A stretch of DNA of 64,000 nucleotides from Clostridia bacterium (lineage in GTDB: Bacteria > Bacillota > Clostridia > Lachnospirales > Lachnospiraceae): contig CAJTHL010000003.1 in NCBI GenBank assembly GCA_910576205.1, positions 62,001 through 126,000 of the forward strand, written 5' to 3'. Under the pieces are notes generated by a model. That model made no database searches. It was not told where the DNA came from and saw only the letters and a list, made by a program, of their open reading frames with translations. Below are positions 43,476 to 51,671 of the stretch, piece after piece; the stretch's first letter is position 1, and every line of letters starts with the position of its first letter. The position numbers and the translations under genes were made by a program.

Positions 43476-44210
43476 ATGCAGTTGTCAAAGAGATTGTGCA
43501 TGCTGGCAGACCTTGTATCACGGGGAAACCGCCTGGCGGATGTGGGGACAGATCACGGATATGTTCCCATTTATCTACTGGAAAAAGGCTGTATCCCCTC
43601 CGCCATTGCCATGGATATTCATCCGGGGCCTCTGGGGCGGGCAAAAGAACATATCCGCCGGTATGGATTTGAGGCATACATAGAGTGCAGGCTCTCTGAC
43701 GGCCTTCACGCCCTAAAGCCCGGGGAGGCTGATACAATGCTGATTGCCGGCATGGGGGGCGGTCTGGTGAGAAGGATTCTTGCAGAGTGCAGGGATACGG
43801 CCGGGAGTATTCCGGAGTGGATTTTGCAGCCCCAGTCGGAGCTGTACCAGGTGCGCAGATTCCTAGTGGAGCAGGGATACGGCATTGCCCGGGAGCATAT
43901 GGTATATGAGGACGGAAAATATTATCCGGCCATGGAGGTGCGGCCGCCAAAGGCAAAGGCTCCGGAAGGAGGCCTTCCGGAAAAGTATACGGAGGCTGAA
44001 TTTTATTTTGGGAAGGTGAGCCAGCAGCAGAATCCCGGTGTTCTGCTTCAGTATCTGGAAAAGGGCCTGAAGGTGCAGGGGAAGATTCTGGAAAGCCTTG
44101 CGGATGCCCGGGGAGAACGAAGCCGGATCCGTAGAGGGGAAGTGGAGCAGATGACAGAATATATGAGAGAGAGCCTTAAGGAGGCTGGCCGGGCCGTGGG
44201 ATGTGCTTAG
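43476..44210 (+). CDS. trmK: tRNA (adenine(22)-N1)-methyltransferase
   Basis: SAM-dependent methyltransferase of 244 residues of the TrmK family, which methylates A22 in the tRNA D-loop. LADVGTDHGYVPIYLLEKG (about 22-40) binds SAM, and MLIAGMGGGLVRRIL and LQPQSELYQVRRFL are the family's catalytic motifs. The C-terminal helical extension is Glu/Arg-rich. The start 43476 has GAGGAAG upstream and is 7 nt after rpoD, as in many Firmicutes (sigA-trmK-Nif3 order). The frame opening at 43398 lies inside rpoD. Confidence 0.92.
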   Translation: MQLSKRLCMLADLVSRGNRLADVGTDHGYVPIYLLEKGCIPSAIAMDIHPGPLGRAKEHIRRYGFEAYIECRLSDGLHALKPGEADTMLIAGMGGGLVRRILAECRDTAGSIPEWILQPQSELYQVRRFLVEQGYGIAREHMVYEDGKYYPAMEVRPPKAKAPEGGLPEKYTEAEFYFGKVSQQQNPGVLLQYLEKGLKVQGKILESLADARGERSRIRRGEVEQMTEYMRESLKEAGRAVGCA

Positions 44211-44310
44211 GAGAATAAAAGATGCCGGCGATCATTTGGCAATAGTGGCATGGAGAGAATACCGGCAGAGCCTGTGAGGCGTCTGGGAGAGAACGGAGGG
44301 CAATGACGCA

Positions 44311-45084
44311 ATGATGAGACTACAGGAGATTATTGAGAAGATTGAGAAGCGGTATCCCCTGGAATATGCCTGTGACTGGGATAACACAGGTCTCCAGGTG
44401 GGGGACCGGGAGCAGGAGATAGAGACGGTATACGTGGCCCTGGACGCTACGGACGCGGCTATCGCGGCGGCAAAGGCAGCGGGAGCCCAGCTTCTTCTGA
44501 CCCATCACCCGCTGATTTTCCAGGGTATAAAGCAGGTGACCACGGATTCCCTGACAGGCCGCAAGGTGATTGCGCTCCTTGAGGGGGGCGTGTCCTGCTA
44601 CGCCATGCACACCAACTATGATGTGCTGGGCATGGCACAGCTTGCCAGCGACCGGTTGGGCCTTATGGAGACCTTTGTGCTGGAGGAGGTGCTGGACGGG
44701 GAGGGAATCGGAAAGGTGGGCAGCCTACCGGGCCCAATGACCCTGGAGGAATGCGCCCGGCTTGTGAAGGACTGTTTTCATCTTCCTGGCGTGAAGGTGT
44801 TTGGAGATCTGAAAACCCGGGTCAGCCAGGCGGCCCTGTCCCCGGGAGCGGGAAAGAGCATGGCGGGCCCGGCTATGGAGGCCGGGGCGGATGTACTGAT
44901 TACCGGCGATATAGACCATCATACAGGCATTGATCTGTGGGACATGGGAATCGCGGTCATCGACGCGGGCCATTATGGAATCGAGCATATTTATATAGAA
45001 GATATCCGGCAGTTTCTGGTAAAAGCCTGTCCGGGAATTAAGGTGACGGCCGCGCCTCTGGGGCAGCCGTTCCAGGTGTTGTAA
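44311..45084 (+). CDS. Nif3-like dinuclear metal center protein
   Basis: Nif3/YqfO family protein of 257 residues, which forms hexamers with a two-metal site. The metal ligands are in LLLTHHPLIF (about 61-70) and DAGHYGIEHIYIED (about 222-235); CDWDNTGLQVGD is a further signature. The precise reaction is unknown across the family; GTP cyclohydrolase-type or tRNA-related roles have been proposed. The ATG is 10 nt after GGAGGG, and a second ATG follows directly. About 100 bp without other features separate it from trmK. Confidence 0.92.
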   Translation: MMRLQEIIEKIEKRYPLEYACDWDNTGLQVGDREQEIETVYVALDATDAAIAAAKAAGAQLLLTHHPLIFQGIKQVTTDSLTGRKVIALLEGGVSCYAMHTNYDVLGMAQLASDRLGLMETFVLEEVLDGEGIGKVGSLPGPMTLEECARLVKDCFHLPGVKVFGDLKTRVSQAALSPGAGKSMAGPAMEAGADVLITGDIDHHTGIDLWDMGIAVIDAGHYGIEHIYIEDIRQFLVKACPGIKVTAAPLGQPFQVL

Positions 45085-45112
45085 GAATCGCATGGAGAAA
45101 GGGGATATACTG

Positions 45113-46765
45113 ATGAAAATTACAATCGCAGGAAAGACAAAGGAATATCTGGCGGGGATTACCTACATGGATCTGGCCCGGGAGCATCAGAAGGAGTATG
45201 AAAACGATATTGTTCTGGTGACTGTGGACGGAAAACTCCAGGAGCTTTTCAAGGAAATCAAGAGGGACTGCAAGGTGGATTTTGTCACCACAGGGGACAC
45301 CGCCGGACAGAATGCCTACCGCAGAAGCCTTACGCTGGTTCTGATGCGGGCTATTTACAAGGTGGAGGGAGCGGACGCCGTGTACCGGTTCCGGGTGCGC
45401 TATTCCCTTAGCAACGGCTATTACTGCACCATTGAGGGCGGACGGAAGATTGACGGGGAGTTTTTGTCCCGGGTGAAGGCCAAAATGCTGGAGATGGTGG
45501 AAGAGGAGATTCCCTTTGACAAGCACAGCGTACATACGGAGGAGGCGCTCAAAGTATTCCGCGATCATCAGATGTATGATAAGGAGAAGCTGTTCCATTA
45601 CCGCCGGGCTTCCAGGGTGAATCTGTACAGCCTCCGTGGATTTGAGGATTATTACTATGGCTATATGACGGCCCATACAGGGTATCTGAAATATTTTGAC
45701 CTGTTTTCCTATGACGAGGGGTTTGTGCTTCAGTTCCCCCATCCGTCCGCGCCCAGGGTAGTGCCGCCTTTCAGGCCCCAGCACAAAGTGTTCCAGGTAC
45801 TGAAGGAATCGGTCCAGTGGGGAGATATGCTGGGCGTGTCCACAGTGGGGGACTTAAACGACTGTATTTCCCACGGCGGCCTGGAGCAGCTGATTCTGGC
45901 CCAGGAGGCTCTCCAGGAGCAGAAGATTGCGGATATTGCCAGACAGATCAAGGAGCAGAAAACCTGTAAATTTGTCATGATCGCAGGCCCCTCATCCTCG
46001 GGAAAGACCACATTCTCCCACCGGCTGTCGGTGCAGCTCAGGGCCCAGGGCCTTACCCCCCACCCCATCGGTGTGGACAATTATTTTGTGGAGCGGGAGA
46101 TGACCCCTAAGGACGAGAACGGGGATTACAATTTCGAGTGCCTGGGAGCCATTGACCTGGAGCTCTTCAACAGCCAGATGGCCTCCCTGCTAAAGGGAGA
46201 GCAGGTGGAGCTTCCCTATTTTAACTTTAAGACGGGGAAAAAGGAGTACCGGGGAGATTATCTGAAGCTTGGCGAGGATGATATTCTGGTGATTGAGGGC
46301 ATTCACTGCCTCAATGACGAGCTGTCCTACAGTTTGCCCAGAGAGAGCAAGTTCAAGATCTATATCAGCGCGCTTACCCAGCTCAATATTGACGAGCACA
46401 ACCGGATTCCCACCACGGACGGACGCCTTATCCGCCGCATGGTGCGGGATGCCAGAACCAGGGGAGCCAGCGCGGCCCGCACCATCCAGATGTGGCCCTC
46501 TGTGCGCAGAGGGGAGGAGGAGAATATTTTCCCCTACCAGGAGGAGGCGGACGCCATGTTCAACTCCGCCCTGATCTATGAGCTGGCAGTTTTAAAGCAG
46601 TATGCGGAGCCCATTCTCTTTGGCATAGACAGGGATGTGCCGGAGTATATGGAGGCCAAAAGGCTCTTAAAGTTCCTGGATTACTTCCTGGGGGTGGACA
46701 GCGCGAAGATTCCCAACAACTCCATTATACGGGAGTTTATCGGGGGCGGGACGTTCCGTCTTTAG
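45113..46765 (+). CDS. Nucleoside kinase with TGS-like N-terminus
   Basis: Protein of 550 residues. The first 60 form a TGS-like ubiquitin fold, followed by a threonyl-tRNA-synthetase-like second domain (HSVHTEEALKVF) and a uridine-kinase-type P-loop domain from about 280. The Walker A motif is IAGPSSSGKTTFSHRL (about 289-304), and the phosphoacceptor region is PHPIGVDNYFVERE. It probably phosphorylates uridine/cytidine or a similar nucleoside. The ATG 45113 follows AAAGGGG; the frame's earlier start has none. Its 3' end overlaps the convergent MATE gene by 29 nt. Confidence 0.88.
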   Translation: MKITIAGKTKEYLAGITYMDLAREHQKEYENDIVLVTVDGKLQELFKEIKRDCKVDFVTTGDTAGQNAYRRSLTLVLMRAIYKVEGADAVYRFRVRYSLSNGYYCTIEGGRKIDGEFLSRVKAKMLEMVEEEIPFDKHSVHTEEALKVFRDHQMYDKEKLFHYRRASRVNLYSLRGFEDYYYGYMTAHTGYLKYFDLFSYDEGFVLQFPHPSAPRVVPPFRPQHKVFQVLKESVQWGDMLGVSTVGDLNDCISHGGLEQLILAQEALQEQKIADIARQIKEQKTCKFVMIAGPSSSGKTTFSHRLSVQLRAQGLTPHPIGVDNYFVEREMTPKDENGDYNFECLGAIDLELFNSQMASLLKGEQVELPYFNFKTGKKEYRGDYLKLGEDDILVIEGIHCLNDELSYSLPRESKFKIYISALTQLNIDEHNRIPTTDGRLIRRMVRDARTRGASAARTIQMWPSVRRGEEENIFPYQEEADAMFNSALIYELAVLKQYAEPILFGIDRDVPEYMEAKRLLKFLDYFLGVDSAKIPNNSIIREFIGGGTFRL

Positions 46766-48089
46766 GGCAATAGGTTTTCATAATATAGAAATACATCAAA
46801 AGCAGCAGGCCCCCTGCCAGAACCCAGGCAGCGGGGCTTGCCATGCATACGCCCAGATAGCTGCGCTGTCTGGCGGCGGCAAAGGACACCACGCCCCGGC
46901 CAAACAGCTCGGCCACGCCGCCTAACATGGGCAGAATGCCAAAGCCCATTCCCTGTATGCCGTTCCGGTAAATGTTTACAATGGTCAAGGGCACAAAAAA
47001 CGCTCCCGCGCATTTCAGATAGGTATCCACAAGGCCGATGATTTCGGACACATCCCCGGATACAAACAGGTAAGTCAGATATTTTCCCACAGTCATAACA
47101 AAAGCAGAAGCAGCCAGGGTGTACAAAAGGCCCAGCTGTGTGGTAGCCCGGAAGCCCTGGCGCACGCGGCGGATATCCCCTGCCCCCACATTCTGGGCAC
47201 AGTAGGTGGCGATGGTGGTGCCAAAAGCCATGTAAGCCTGTGTGACCAGCTGTTCGATTTTGCTGGCGGCCGTAAAGGCGGCTACGGCCAGAGAGCCCAG
47301 CAGGTTTAGGGAGGACTGCATCATCATGGTTCCGATGGCAGTAATGGAAAACTGAAGGGCCATGGGAAGCCCTACGCCCATCTGCAGCTTTGCCAGGTGG
47401 GGATCCCAGGCCCAGTCCCCTTTCTTAAGGTGCAGAAGGGGAACCTTTTTTATGATGTAAAGGAGGCAAAGGGCACCGGATACGCCCTGGGAGATTACGG
47501 TGGCAATGGCGGCTCCGGCCACCCCCATCTGAAAGGTGATGATAAACAACAGGTCAAGGACAATATTTAAAAATGCGGAGAATATTAAAAAATACAGGGG
47601 TGTCCTGCTGTTTCCCAGGGCACGGAGAACACAGGAGAGGAGATTGTACAGCACCTGGGCAAAGATTCCCCCGCAGATAATCATAATATAGGTGTAGGCG
47701 CCCTGGAAAATATCTTCCGGCGTGTGCATAAATATCAGGAGAGGCCGCATTCCCCACATGCTTACGACGGTCATAAGAGCGGACACCAGCAGGGAGAGAA
47801 GCGCCGCCATCCCCACGGTTTTGCGCATGCCCGCCATATCTCCGGCCCCGAAACGCTGGGCGGTCAGCACGGTAAAGCCAACCGTCATGCCCATAAGGAA
47901 GCCCAGGATGAGAAAAGTGATGGTTCCGGTGGCTCCCACGGCGGCCAGGGCGGGGGTGCCCACGGCCTTTCCCACGATTATGGTATCTACCATACTGTAG
48001 AACTGCTGAAATATGTTTCCCAGAAAGACAGGTACGGTAAAGCTGAAAATAATTTTTGCCGGACTGCCTTTTGTCATGTCTCTTTCCAT
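46737..48089 (-). CDS. MATE family efflux transporter
   Basis: Multidrug and toxin extrusion protein of 450 residues with twelve predicted membrane segments in two halves. FLGNIFQQFYSMVDTIIVGK (about 20-39) is the signature of the DinF/NorM-like branch, and GNSRTPLYFLIFSAFLNIVL lies in the first half. It uses a cation gradient to export drugs or metabolites. The ATG 48089 follows GAGGG by 7 nt; the 20 codons before it in the open frame belong to a leader hairpin. A promoter lies at 48170-48198. Confidence 0.9.
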   Translation of the reverse strand: MERDMTKGSPAKIIFSFTVPVFLGNIFQQFYSMVDTIIVGKAVGTPALAAVGATGTITFLILGFLMGMTVGFTVLTAQRFGAGDMAGMRKTVGMAALLSLLVSALMTVVSMWGMRPLLIFMHTPEDIFQGAYTYIMIICGGIFAQVLYNLLSCVLRALGNSRTPLYFLIFSAFLNIVLDLLFIITFQMGVAGAAIATVISQGVSGALCLLYIIKKVPLLHLKKGDWAWDPHLAKLQMGVGLPMALQFSITAIGTMMMQSSLNLLGSLAVAAFTAASKIEQLVTQAYMAFGTTIATYCAQNVGAGDIRRVRQGFRATTQLGLLYTLAASAFVMTVGKYLTYLFVSGDVSEIIGLVDTYLKCAGAFFVPLTIVNIYRNGIQGMGFGILPMLGGVAELFGRGVVSFAAARQRSYLGVCMASPAAWVLAGGLLLLMYFYIMKTYCPKDGTSRPR

Positions 48090-48112
48090 AATAATGCCCT
48101 CACATATAGTTA

Positions 48113-48146
48113 CCCTCAGCGGGAAGGGGTTCCTCTCCGCTGAGGG
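48113..48146 (-). promoter_or_regulatory. Leader hairpin of the MATE gene
   Basis: Arms 48113-48122 (CCCTCAGCGG) and 48137-48146 (CCGCTGAGGG) pair perfectly around a 14-nt loop that can pair further (AGG with CCT). It lies in the predicted leader, 24 nt upstream of the ATG. No T-run follows. A second copy of the arm's GAGGG is the ribosome site itself, so the stem could compete with it. Confidence 0.55.
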
Positions 48147-48169
48147 CATGGTAATCTGATATCTGGGCT

Positions 48170-48198
48170 ATTATAATAAAATGATCCGGAAAGCGCAA
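48170..48198 (-). promoter_or_regulatory. Promoter of the MATE gene
   Basis: On the minus strand: TTGCGC (48193-48198), 17 nt, TATAAT (48170-48175), 81 nt before the ATG. Confidence 0.65.
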
Positions 48199-48258
48199 GA
48201 GGCTTTATTCCTGAATTTCGGCAGAATTTCACTTAAATTTCAGCATATTTCTGGAAAA

Positions 48259-50205
48259 TCAGATATCCAGCGCCCGGTAATACCCAAGGCTGATGGCCTC
48301 CAGGACGCGTCCGGGCTTTATGCAGTCTCCGATCTGGAATACCCTGGGAGCCGTGTTGTAAAAGGCGTCCGCCGCCGCCCGGTCCGGGCGCATGCCTGCG
48401 GCCAGAAGTATGTTGTCCGCGGGAAGGAGAAGCTCTCCATCCGGGGTGGTACAGAGAAGCCCCTGGTCCGTGACCTCTTTGGCGGTTGTCTGCACATGGA
48501 TTTTAATGCGGCTGTCCCGGATGTACATATTCATGGCGTTTTTATGCATGAAATAGGAATCCGCAGCCCAGTCCTCTTTCATTTCCACAATGGTGACGTC
48601 CTTTCCCAGGCTGTCCAGGTAGATGGCGGATTCACATCCCACCAGTCCGCCGCCAAGAATTACGATTTTCTGGCCCAGGGCGGGGGGAGACTGGTGAAGG
48701 GCATGAAGATCTGTCACTTTGGAGCTGTCGATGCCGGGAATAGGAGGAACAATCTGTTTCGCGCCGATGGCTACCATGACTACGTCAGCTTTTTCCGCCG
48801 CCGCCTGCTGGGGGGTAAGCTCTGTATCCAGACGGATTTCCACGCCGGCTTTCTTAAGGCGTCCCTCCAGAACACGGACAAACTGATACATATCCTGCTT
48901 AAAGGGAATATGCTCCTCAGAGAGAAGCTGGCCGCCAAGACGGCTGTTTTTCTCATACAGGGTAACAGAATGGCCCCGCTTCGCTGCGGTGATGGCTGCC
49001 TCCATGCCTCCGGGGCCGCCGCCTGCCACAAGCACCTTTTTGGGGGTGGTGGCAGGGAAGCCGCTGCGGTTTGCCAGCTCGTTTCCGATAACCGGGTTGA
49101 AGGCGCAGCAGAAGGTGCGGTTGGTAAGGTAATTATAGAAGCAGGTAAAGCAGCGGCAGCAGCGGGTGATGTCGTCCTTGTTGCCGGAGAAGGCCTTTTC
49201 CGGGAAATAGGGGTCGCAGAGGGACTGGCGGGCCAGCTCCACAATATCCGCCTTGCCGGAGGCGATGATCTCCTCCATCATATCCGGGTCGTTTAAGCCC
49301 CCTACAGTGGCCACAGGGGTTTTCACGTGTTTTTTGATCTCCGCCGCCAGGTATACGTTGCAGCCGTGCTCCACAAACATGGAGGGATGAGTGAGGGTGA
49401 ATACGTCCGGATCCTCATGTACGCCGGCGGACACATGGATAATGTCCACTTTTCCGTCCAGCATCCGGGCCATTTTCACACCCTCCTCCAGGGTGTAGCC
49501 GCCCTCCACCAGCTCCGCGCCGCTCATACGGTACTCGATGGGGAAAGCAGGGCCGCAGGCCTCCCGGATTTTTTCGATGACCAGGAGGGGGAAGCGCATA
49601 CGGTTTTCCAGGCTTCCGCCCCATCTGTCGGTGCGGCGGTTCATGCCGGGGGACATAAACTGGCCCAGCAGCCAGCCGTGCCCGCCGTGAACCAGAACCA
49701 TGTCAAAGCCGGCTTTTTGCACCAGGGCCGCTGCGGAGGCAAAGCAGTCTGCCACCCGGTAGATTTCCTCCTCCGTCATCTGGGTAACGGCAAGGCCCTC
49801 CGGGTTGACTTCGTCGTTGGGGCCAAGCACCAGGGGCTTGGATTTGTCTCCATGGCTGCGTGCTCCGGCGTATTTTCCGCCGTGGGCCAGTTCCATGACT
49901 GCGTTGCAGTTGTGGCGGTGCATGGCGTTTGCGGCTTCTTTTAGAGAGGGCAGGGACATGACGTCGTACAGTTTGACCTCCTTGGTGTGGGTGCGCCCCA
50001 CGGCGTCCACAATGCCAAGGCCGATACAGACGCTGGCCAGGCCGCCCTGGGCCCGGTTTTCATGGAAGGCAATCTCTTCTTTTCTCATATTGCAGTCCGC
50101 ATCCAGCTCCGGGTTGGACATGGGCGCTCCGAAAATGCGGTTTTTGAAGGTGAGGCCCTTGATGGTGATAGGGCTTGCTAAATTAGGATAGTAGGGGTTT
50201 TTCAT
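48259..50205 (-). CDS. Old-Yellow-Enzyme family NADH:flavin reductase
   Basis: Enoate/2,4-dienoyl-CoA reductase type flavo-iron-sulfur protein of 648 residues. The N-terminal FMN barrel has VHGGHGWLLGQFMSPGMNRR (about 174-193), with RTDRWGGSLENR. The cluster Cys are in RCCRCFTCFYNY (about 335-346) plus a later Cys. The C-terminal half binds FAD and NAD(P)H (VLVAGGGPGGMEAAITAA and IVILGGGLVGCESAIYL). It reduces activated C=C bonds; bile-acid enzymes BaiCD/BaiH and enoate reductases are relatives. It is divergent from a zinc alcohol dehydrogenase, with a shared operator-like repeat between them. Confidence 0.9.
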   Translation of the reverse strand: MKNPYYPNLASPITIKGLTFKNRIFGAPMSNPELDADCNMRKEEIAFHENRAQGGLASVCIGLGIVDAVGRTHTKEVKLYDVMSLPSLKEAANAMHRHNCNAVMELAHGGKYAGARSHGDKSKPLVLGPNDEVNPEGLAVTQMTEEEIYRVADCFASAAALVQKAGFDMVLVHGGHGWLLGQFMSPGMNRRTDRWGGSLENRMRFPLLVIEKIREACGPAFPIEYRMSGAELVEGGYTLEEGVKMARMLDGKVDIIHVSAGVHEDPDVFTLTHPSMFVEHGCNVYLAAEIKKHVKTPVATVGGLNDPDMMEEIIASGKADIVELARQSLCDPYFPEKAFSGNKDDITRCCRCFTCFYNYLTNRTFCCAFNPVIGNELANRSGFPATTPKKVLVAGGGPGGMEAAITAAKRGHSVTLYEKNSRLGGQLLSEEHIPFKQDMYQFVRVLEGRLKKAGVEIRLDTELTPQQAAAEKADVVMVAIGAKQIVPPIPGIDSSKVTDLHALHQSPPALGQKIVILGGGLVGCESAIYLDSLGKDVTIVEMKEDWAADSYFMHKNAMNMYIRDSRIKIHVQTTAKEVTDQGLLCTTPDGELLLPADNILLAAGMRPDRAAADAFYNTAPRVFQIGDCIKPGRVLEAISLGYYRALDI

Positions 50206-50300
50206 TTGCAGGTTTCCTCCTTGCTTCCGGGCAGAGGCCCGGATGATTTTTACGTTCCGGAATTGCTATATTCCATCATAAAATAAATTCCGGAAGAATA

Positions 50301-50351
50301 CCATTTCAGAAAAGGACTGAAATCTGGCAAACATGTCCTTTTCGAAAATGG
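50301..50351. promoter_or_regulatory. 17-bp inverted repeat between divergent genes
   Basis: Arms 50301-50317 and 50335-50351 match at 15 of 17 positions, the inner nine (GAAAAGGAC and GTCCTTTTC) perfectly. The centres are 34 bp apart, about three helical turns. It lies in the 299-bp gap between the OYE and alcohol dehydrogenase genes and may be a shared operator. No ORF is in the gap. Confidence 0.55.
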
Positions 50352-50504
50352 AATTTTCTTCTTGTATATTTTATACTGTATCTATATGAAAAAGTCCAGG
50401 AAAACTGGCATATTTACAAAGAACATTTTGGAGAGGACTTTTGTATCTGTTCCCGAATATAAAAAGTCTACAAAAGTGTTGAAAAAAGACAAGGAGGGAT
50501 TTTT

Positions 50505-51599
50505 TTGAAGATTCAGGCTGCAGTTGTACACGAAGCGGGACAACCGTTTCAGATTGAGGAGGTGGAGCTTTCCGGGCCAAAGGAGGGGGAGCTTCTGGTG
50601 AAAATTGTTGCCAGTGGCGTCTGCCACACGGACGAGGTGGCCCAGCGCCAGATAATTCCTGTGCCTCTGCCAGCGGTTTTCGGCCATGAGGGCTGCGGAA
50701 TCGTGGAAGAAGTGGGGGAGGGCGTGAAAGAGTTTCAAAAAGGGGACCGGGTGGGATTTTCCTTTGGCTTTTGTGGCCGCTGTGAAAACTGCCTTTCCGC
50801 CCACCAGCACGCCTGCATGAATTTTAACGACATTAACTTTGGCGGCGTTATGGCGGACGGAACGAAGCGCCTTTCCCAGAATGGAGTGGAACTCTCCGCG
50901 TTCTTTGGACAGTCCTCCTTTGCCACCTACGCGGTGGTGCATGAAAACAGCGCCATCAAGGTGGAGGATGCGGACATTGACCTGGCTCTTGTAGGCCCTC
51001 TGGGCTGCGGCATCCAGACAGGCGCGGGAGCCGTGCTGAACCGTCTGCGTCCTGCCTTTGGCAGCAGCCTGGCGGTGTTTGGCTGCGGCACCGTGGGTAT
51101 GAGCGCCATTATGGCGGCAAAGATTGCGGGCTGTGAGAAGATTATTGCCGTGGGAGGAAACCCGGAGAGCCTGAAACTGGCCCTGGAGCTGGGAGCCACC
51201 CATACGGTAAACCGTAAGGAATGCGACGATATTGTGGCCGCCGTGCGGGAGATCACAGGAGGCGGCGCCCACTACAGCATCGACACCACAGGCGTGGGGG
51301 ACTTTGTGCGAAAAGCCCTGGCCAGCGTGCGGTTTATGGGCACCTGCGTGGTGCTGGGAGCCACCGGAGATCTCACCATCAATGTCCAGGAGGAGCTTAT
51401 GGGAGACGCAAAATCCCTGATCGGCGTGGTGGAGGGGGATTCCATTCCCAAGCTCTTTATCCCCAAATTGCTGGATTATTATAAGAAGGGACAATTTCCC
51501 TTTGACCGGCTCATCCGGTTCTATGATTTCAAGGATATCAACCAGGCCTTTGCGGATTCCCACAGCGGGAAAGTCATTAAGGCTGTATTGCGGATGTAA
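50505..51599 (+). CDS. Zinc-dependent alcohol dehydrogenase
   Basis: Medium-chain Zn alcohol dehydrogenase of 364 residues, close to the aryl-alcohol/benzyl-alcohol type. Catalytic zinc ligands are in GVCHTDE (about 36-42) and GHEGCGIVEEVGEG. The structural zinc loop is CGRCENCLSAHQHAC (about 89-103). The NAD motif is VFGCGTVGMSAIMAAKI (about 188-204). The start is a TTG 7 nt after AGGAGG. It is followed after element C by a URO-D-fold gene, probably in one transcript. Confidence 0.9.
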   Translation: MKIQAAVVHEAGQPFQIEEVELSGPKEGELLVKIVASGVCHTDEVAQRQIIPVPLPAVFGHEGCGIVEEVGEGVKEFQKGDRVGFSFGFCGRCENCLSAHQHACMNFNDINFGGVMADGTKRLSQNGVELSAFFGQSSFATYAVVHENSAIKVEDADIDLALVGPLGCGIQTGAGAVLNRLRPAFGSSLAVFGCGTVGMSAIMAAKIAGCEKIIAVGGNPESLKLALELGATHTVNRKECDDIVAAVREITGGGAHYSIDTTGVGDFVRKALASVRFMGTCVVLGATGDLTINVQEELMGDAKSLIGVVEGDSIPKLFIPKLLDYYKKGQFPFDRLIRFYDFKDINQAFADSHSGKVIKAVLRM

Positions 51600-51613
51600 G
51601 AATCCAAAACCAG

Positions 51614-51664
51614 AAAACAGCGTCCTCCCGGGCCTTGGGAGGGGATGCGGAACTAAAATGGAGG
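51614..51664 (+). promoter_or_regulatory. Repeated intergenic RNA-like element, copy C
   Basis: AAAACAGCGTC (51614-51624), a stem of CTCCC with GGGAG, then GATGCGGAAC (51644-51653) and TGGAGG (51659-51664). GCGTCC pairs with GGATGC through a G-T wobble, so the base change against copies A and B (GCATC) keeps the pairing. It lies between the alcohol dehydrogenase and URO-D genes. Confidence 0.6.
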
Positions 51665-51671
51665 GTTAATT

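Noticed and set aside
48181..49296. 371-residue plus-strand frame opposite the OYE reductase
   Set aside because: It covers the FAD-binding half of a well-defined reductase and has no ribosome site or domain.
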